A stretch of DNA of 64,000 nucleotides, from assembly GCA_963792075.1 (NCBI GenBank), contig CAWBUW010000012.1, positions 1,364,001 through 1,428,000 on the forward strand, given 5' to 3'. The notes beneath the pieces were generated by a model that had not been told where the DNA came from, did no database searches, and worked only from the letters and a program-made list of their open reading frames with translations. Numbering within the stretch: the stretch's first letter is position 1; each line of letters begins with the position of its first letter. Both the position numbers and the translations under genes were made by a program. The DNA comes from CAWBUW01 sp963792075. GTDB taxonomy: Bacteria > Chloroflexota > Anaerolineae > Anaerolineales > UBA4823. Positions 60,043-64,000 of this stretch are shown here, one piece after another.

Positions 60043-61071
60043 ATGTTAAAAATCAAAATGAGCAAGGGTAAATTCAACAGTATTAATGCTGTTGCAGACA
60101 AGAACGGTATTATTGCAGCTCTGGCTATGGATCAACGCGGATCTCTTCAAAAAGCGATTACCAAAGCCAGAGGCAATGATGCAAACGCTGCCGACTTACG
60201 CGAATTCAAATTGGTTGTAGCAGAGGAGCTTTCGCCGTTTGCCAGTGCGATCCTTTTGGATCCCGAGTTTGGGTTGGATGCGGTCGAACATAGGGCTAAA
60301 AAAGCAGGTATCTTACTCGCCTATGAAAAAACCGGTTACGACGCCAGTGTAAAAGGTCGTCTGCCCGATCTGCTGCCTGAATGGTCAGTAAAACGGCTGG
60401 TTGCTGCTGGTGCAAATGTGATCAAATTCTTACTATATTACGACCCTGATGACGACCCAAAGATCAATAATACTAAACAGGCCTTTCTCGAGCGGGTTGG
60501 AGCAGAATGTCGCGCAAACGATGTGGCTTTATTTCTTGAGCCGATATGCTACAGCGACGCAGTCCCAGATGAGAAGAGCATCGAGTTTGCGCGAATGAAG
60601 CCTGACAAAGTGACAAAATATATGCGCGAATTTTCGAAACCGCAATACGGTGTCGATGTGCTAAAAGTTGAAGCGCCTGTAAACATGCGTTTTGTTGAGG
60701 GCTCGAAAGCTAACTACGATAACCAGATTGCATACAGTCGTGAACAGGCAAAAGAACATTTCTGTTCAGCCGCTGCCGTCTCCCAGTTGCCATTTATATA
60801 TCTCTCCGCCGGTGTTACCGATGATGTCTTTCGTGAGACACTCGAACTTGCAGCCGATGCAGGTGTGCCATTTTCAGGCGTGCTGTGTGGACGGGCGACA
60901 TGGCAAGATGGCATAGCCGAATATGGGAAGGGGGGCGCTACCGCTTTGCGTGCCTGGCTAAACGGTCGCGGCGTTCAAAACATTCAGGAACTTAACAAGG
61001 TGTTGGTCAATTGCGCCAGACCTTGGTGGAATTTTTATGGCGGCAAAGAATGTATCGAAGTGGTTGAATAG
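60043..61071 (+). CDS. Tagatose-1,6-bisphosphate aldolase-like protein (LacD family)
   Basis: 342 residues, the family length. LAMDQRGSLQKAITKARG near 26 is the N-terminal active-site strand, LLDPEFGLDA and GILLAYEKTGYD follow, and the Schiff-base Lys is in GVDVLKVEAPVNM (Lys208). The late segments FIYLSAGVTDDVF and GVLCGRATWQDG match LacD. The enzyme splits a ketohexose bisphosphate to two triose phosphates. Its expected partner, a LacC-like kinase, is at 39940 beside the regulator. AAGGAAAT precedes the start. It is the last gene of the run. Confidence 0.9.
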   Translation: MLKIKMSKGKFNSINAVADKNGIIAALAMDQRGSLQKAITKARGNDANAADLREFKLVVAEELSPFASAILLDPEFGLDAVEHRAKKAGILLAYEKTGYDASVKGRLPDLLPEWSVKRLVAAGANVIKFLLYYDPDDDPKINNTKQAFLERVGAECRANDVALFLEPICYSDAVPDEKSIEFARMKPDKVTKYMREFSKPQYGVDVLKVEAPVNMRFVEGSKANYDNQIAYSREQAKEHFCSAAAVSQLPFIYLSAGVTDDVFRETLELAADAGVPFSGVLCGRATWQDGIAEYGKGGATALRAWLNGRGVQNIQELNKVLVNCARPWWNFYGGKECIEVVE

Positions 61072-61434
61072 CTAAAAAACGGGATCTCAACTCGGCTGTC
61101 ATTGCAGCTTGTTGGCCTTTTTCAGCACATCTCGCCAGGTCGCCAGATGTGCTGATAGGATTCCCAATGGCCTAAAACCCTGGGCAAGACCGCTAACAAC
61201 ATTTTAGTACACCTGTCCCCAGGTTCAAATGAGTTTTATAGTGAATTCATGTATAATTACGTGAGTTTGTCTCTCCACACTCGTTTACCCACAGTCCTCT
61301 AACTATCAGCCTGGATGTAGCTTGCCAAAGTGACCTTGGGCAGGATCGGCAAGCCGTGATCGCCGCCGCCCTGGATCGGACCAAAAGCCTGCCTGGGACG
61401 AAACCGGGTTTACCTGACCGAGAAGAAGTAGCCG
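61072..61434. other. Intergenic stretch without a clear gene
   Basis: 363 bp. CAGCACATCT (61123-61132) and AGATGTGCTG (61145-61154) form a 10-bp hairpin with a 12-nt loop, possibly ending the sugar run; no T-run follows. A weakly coding-looking stretch, 61311-61452, could be the tail of a lost gene, but no family was recognised and it runs into the sensor start. Confidence 0.45.
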
Positions 61435-64000
61435 GTGTCTTACTTGCGTAATTTATCCTTCCGTATCCGCATCAGCCTCGTGTCCACCTTGGGACTCCTG
61501 GCGGCTTTCAGCGTAATGGGTTGGCTGGGATGGCAGATCTCGAATGCCACCAACCAGATGATCATGCAAGAGCGGCTGAACCTGGCGCGCGCCGTCGCCT
61601 TACACGTGGACCAGGACCTGGAACGGACTTTCAGCCGCCTGGCCCAGGTAGCCACTTTCCCCACGCTCGACCTCGAAGATGGCGACCTCGAACCCGAGAA
61701 AGCCGAACTGCGCGCTCTCTATCGCCCGGAGGTCTTCAGTTACGTTTTCATCCTGGACAAAGAAAGCCGGGTGCTGTGGACGGAGCCTTACCTGCCCGAT
61801 GCAGTAGACGCCTTTTTTCCGGAGTGCCTGCACGTGCAGGATGTCCTGCAAACCGGACAGCCGAGTATCGCCAGTGTGGCCCACGCCCTCACCCCCCAGA
61901 ATCCGGTGGTCACCGCTTTGATGCCCCTCCGCAACCAAGATGGAAGTGTTGCCGGCATCTTGGGCGCGGCCGTAGACCCAACCTCGCCGGTGTTTACCCG
62001 CATGTTAATGGAAATGGCCCAGGGCAACTCTGCCTACGTCCAGCTCGTTGACGAGAACGGGATCACCCTGGCCCACACCCAGGATAAAGGCCTCTTTCAG
62101 CGCAGTGCGCATACTGACCTTTTCGTCCAACTCCTGCGAGAAAATAAGCCAGACATCGCCTCCCATGTGATCAACGAGGAAGGGAAAGGCGCCTTTCGTG
62201 AAGTAATTGCTTTCGCCCCTCTTTCCATAACGCCCTGGGGCGTGGCGGTAGAGCAGAGCGAGACAGATTTCTTGGCCCCGGTGCTCGATGCGCGCCGCAA
62301 GATGGAGATTTCCGCTGCGATCATTCTGATCGTTGTCCTTCTCGTAACCTGGGTTTCCACCGGCAACGTGGTCGAACCTGTACGCAAACTCGCCGCGGCT
62401 GCCCAGCGCATAACTGCCGGAGACCTGACCACAACCGTACCGCAGTACGGTCAGGATGAGCTTGGCGCACTGGCCCGCCATTTCGAGACGATGCGGGAAC
62501 ACCTGGCCCGTTGGGGCGAAGAGCTGGAAACAGCGGTGCAAAAACGCACCCGTGATCTCTCTGTGCTTTACTCGATTGACCGCGCAACCGCACAATCTCT
62601 GAATTTGAAAGAGATTCTTCCTGACGCCCTGGACGGTGTATTGAATGCTTTGCAGATCGAGGCTGGCGGCCTTTACCTGCTGGAGCCGGATGGAAAGACG
62701 ATGATACTGCGTGTGCAGCGCGGCTTCTCTGCCGAATTTGCCCGGAACGTCGAATGTATTCAACTCGGCGAGGGTATTTCCGGCCGGGCGGCGGCGGAAA
62801 AAAGGCCGGTCGTGTTGGATGTGTCGGACTATCCCACCGAGCGACTGGCCCCTTTCCTAATCCAGGAGAACCTCCAGACTTTGGCCAGCGCGCCGCTGCT
62901 CTCGGCGGGGGAGCTGGTGGGCGCCTTGAACCTGGCGACGCGCCACTCGCGTACCTTTCCAACTGAAGAACTGGAACTGATGACCTCCATCGGGCAACAA
63001 CTGGGCAGCGCCATCTACAATACACGCCTATACCAGGAAACCCAGGAACGGGCTGCGCGGCTGTCTCTGCTCAACCATATCGCCCATGCCCTCAGCGCAA
63101 CCCTGGACCTGGATGCACTGCTGGAGATCGTCTATCACGAGATCACGGATGTGATCGATGCCGACGCTTTCTTTATCGCCCTGTACGATCAAGTGACTGG
63201 CGAACTGGATTTTCGCATCCGGGTAGATGAGGGCAAGCGCGAGCCTCCAATGCGGCAGCCGCTGGCTCCAGGAATTACGGCCCAGGTCATCCAGGATAAG
63301 CGATCTCTGCTCATCCACGATTTCGAGCAAGAAAAAGATCGCCTGCCGCCGGCGAGTTTGTGGGGTTCGATGCAAGCCCCGCGCTCGTGGCTGGGTGCGC
63401 CTTTGCTGTTGGGTGACACTGTGGAGGGGGTCATTTCTGTGCAAGCGTACCGCGCCAATGCTTACGGCGAGGCGGAGCGTGAATTACTCGACACGATCGC
63501 CGATGCGGTAGTCGTCGCCATCGAGAATGCGCGGCTGTACGAGGCGGAACGGAGGCGCGCCGCACGCCTGGATGCCTTGCAGCGCCTGGGCGCCGAACTG
63601 GCGACGTTGCGCACGGAGAGCGCCGTGCTGACCGCGTTGGTGGCTGGCGCGGCCGCCCTGGCAGGAAGCCCTACCTGCACGGTAATGCTTATAAATGAAG
63701 AAACAGACGAAGCTATCTTGGCAGCGCAAGTCGGCCTGCCGGAAGGTACGTCGGTGGGATTGCGCGTCCCCCTGGCTGTGCCCATCATCCGCAGGTCGCT
63801 GGAAACTGGCGAACCGATCATCCTGACAGACATTGACCGGGATGCGCCGCAGATGCGCACGGTTTTGGTACACAGGGAGATCCGCGCCTTCTTTGCTTAC
63901 CCGGTAGCACGCGAAGGCCGCGCCATCGGTTTTATCACCTTGAGCAGCCTCACGCCGCGCACTCCTTCGGCAGAAGAAATTACCGCTTACCGGCTGCTGG
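61435..64000 (+). CDS. Membrane sensor with Cache, HAMP and multiple GAF domains (3' partial; probable histidine kinase)
   Basis: The frame is open from GTG 61435 (a TAG lies two codons earlier) to the window end, 855 codons. A first transmembrane helix (VSTLGLLAAFSVMGWLGW) is followed by an extracytoplasmic dCache-like domain to about residue 280, containing YVFILDKESRVLWTEPYLP. The second helix is AAIILIVVLLVTWVS, then a HAMP domain (VVEPVRKLAAAAQRITAGDL) and a coiled coil. At least three GAF domains follow (about 385-530, 545-690 and 705-855), with GEGISGRAAAEKRPVVLD typical of GAF. The output domain lies beyond the window; a histidine kinase or a PP2C phosphatase is likely. Confidence 0.85.
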   Translation, partial: MSYLRNLSFRIRISLVSTLGLLAAFSVMGWLGWQISNATNQMIMQERLNLARAVALHVDQDLERTFSRLAQVATFPTLDLEDGDLEPEKAELRALYRPEVFSYVFILDKESRVLWTEPYLPDAVDAFFPECLHVQDVLQTGQPSIASVAHALTPQNPVVTALMPLRNQDGSVAGILGAAVDPTSPVFTRMLMEMAQGNSAYVQLVDENGITLAHTQDKGLFQRSAHTDLFVQLLRENKPDIASHVINEEGKGAFREVIAFAPLSITPWGVAVEQSETDFLAPVLDARRKMEISAAIILIVVLLVTWVSTGNVVEPVRKLAAAAQRITAGDLTTTVPQYGQDELGALARHFETMREHLARWGEELETAVQKRTRDLSVLYSIDRATAQSLNLKEILPDALDGVLNALQIEAGGLYLLEPDGKTMILRVQRGFSAEFARNVECIQLGEGISGRAAAEKRPVVLDVSDYPTERLAPFLIQENLQTLASAPLLSAGELVGALNLATRHSRTFPTEELELMTSIGQQLGSAIYNTRLYQETQERAARLSLLNHIAHALSATLDLDALLEIVYHEITDVIDADAFFIALYDQVTGELDFRIRVDEGKREPPMRQPLAPGITAQVIQDKRSLLIHDFEQEKDRLPPASLWGSMQAPRSWLGAPLLLGDTVEGVISVQAYRANAYGEAERELLDTIADAVVVAIENARLYEAERRRAARLDALQRLGAELATLRTESAVLTALVAGAAALAGSPTCTVMLINEETDEAILAAQVGLPEGTSVGLRVPLAVPIIRRSLETGEPIILTDIDRDAPQMRTVLVHREIRAFFAYPVAREGRAIGFITLSSLTPRTPSAEEITAYRLL

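Noticed and set aside
61311..61452. Open stretch before the sensor gene as a separate gene tail
   Set aside because: No start and no recognisable family; it is mentioned only as a possible remnant within the intergenic entry.

Overview
The window reads as chromosomal DNA from an anaerobic Chloroflexota bacterium, most likely Anaerolineae. This is inferred from gene style and was not tested by search. The supporting traits are Tat/lipoprotein solute-binding proteins with long Pro/Thr/Ala linkers, a TIR protein with a very large WD40 array, a cyanophycinase-like S51 peptidase, several corrinoid-methyltransferase-type proteins, and long hairpins in many gaps. There is no rRNA operon, CRISPR array or transposase. 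One tRNA (Ser, anticodon CGA) was found.

Layout. 0-9.4 kb: the 3' end of an MttB-family methyltransferase gene, then accessory genes (a tandem-GNAT/ribbon-helix-helix pair, nitroreductase, DNA polymerase IV, a second GNAT, a membrane acyltransferase, and a PadR-controlled two-domain flavoprotein). 9.4-15.2 kb: a 1358-residue TIR-transmembrane-WD40 protein flanked on the left by a decayed copy, and on the right by an intact copy, of an S51 peptidase gene, followed by a frameshifted GNAT. 15.2-21.2 kb: a very GC-rich locus encoding two UvrA-like halves joined to a terpene-cyclase-like toroid, interrupted by about twenty frame changes. 21.2-28.9 kb: tRNA-Ser, a nested palindromic element, a PLP decarboxylase, a truncated PEP-utilising enzyme, a MerR-headed SDR/epimerase operon on the minus strand, and an IclR regulator. 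29-35.9 kb: a complete branched-chain-amino-acid-type (liv) ABC operon ending in an amidohydrolase; its livF is frameshifted once. 35.9-38.6 kb: a MarR-headed operon with a CC-motif thioredoxin-like protein, an ArsA-type ATPase, a 23-codon ORF and an ArsM-like methyltransferase. 38.8-61.1 kb: an AT-richer sugar island. 61.4 kb to the end: a Cache-HAMP-GAF sensor cut by the window edge.

The most interesting system is the sugar island. From a divergent promoter region under a DeoR-type regulator, a 19-kb plus-strand run carries two complete sugar ABC importers without ATPases, five different uroporphyrinogen-decarboxylase (URO-D) superfamily proteins, one B12-binding corrinoid protein, an AraA/FucI-like isomerase, an FGGY kinase, a ribokinase and two class I aldolases. 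A LacC-like kinase lies with the regulator on the other strand. URO-D proteins next to a corrinoid protein are the hallmark of methyl-transfer systems (MtaA/CmuA type). I infer an O-demethylation and catabolism route for imported methylated sugars or polyols, in which the corrinoid protein carries the methyl group and the isomerase, kinases and aldolases degrade the carbon skeleton. The corrinoid activase is not in the window.

Secondary points of interest are the predicted metalloid-type ArsA/methyltransferase operon, the UvrA-UvrA-toroid fusion, and the TIR-WD40/S51 neighbourhood.
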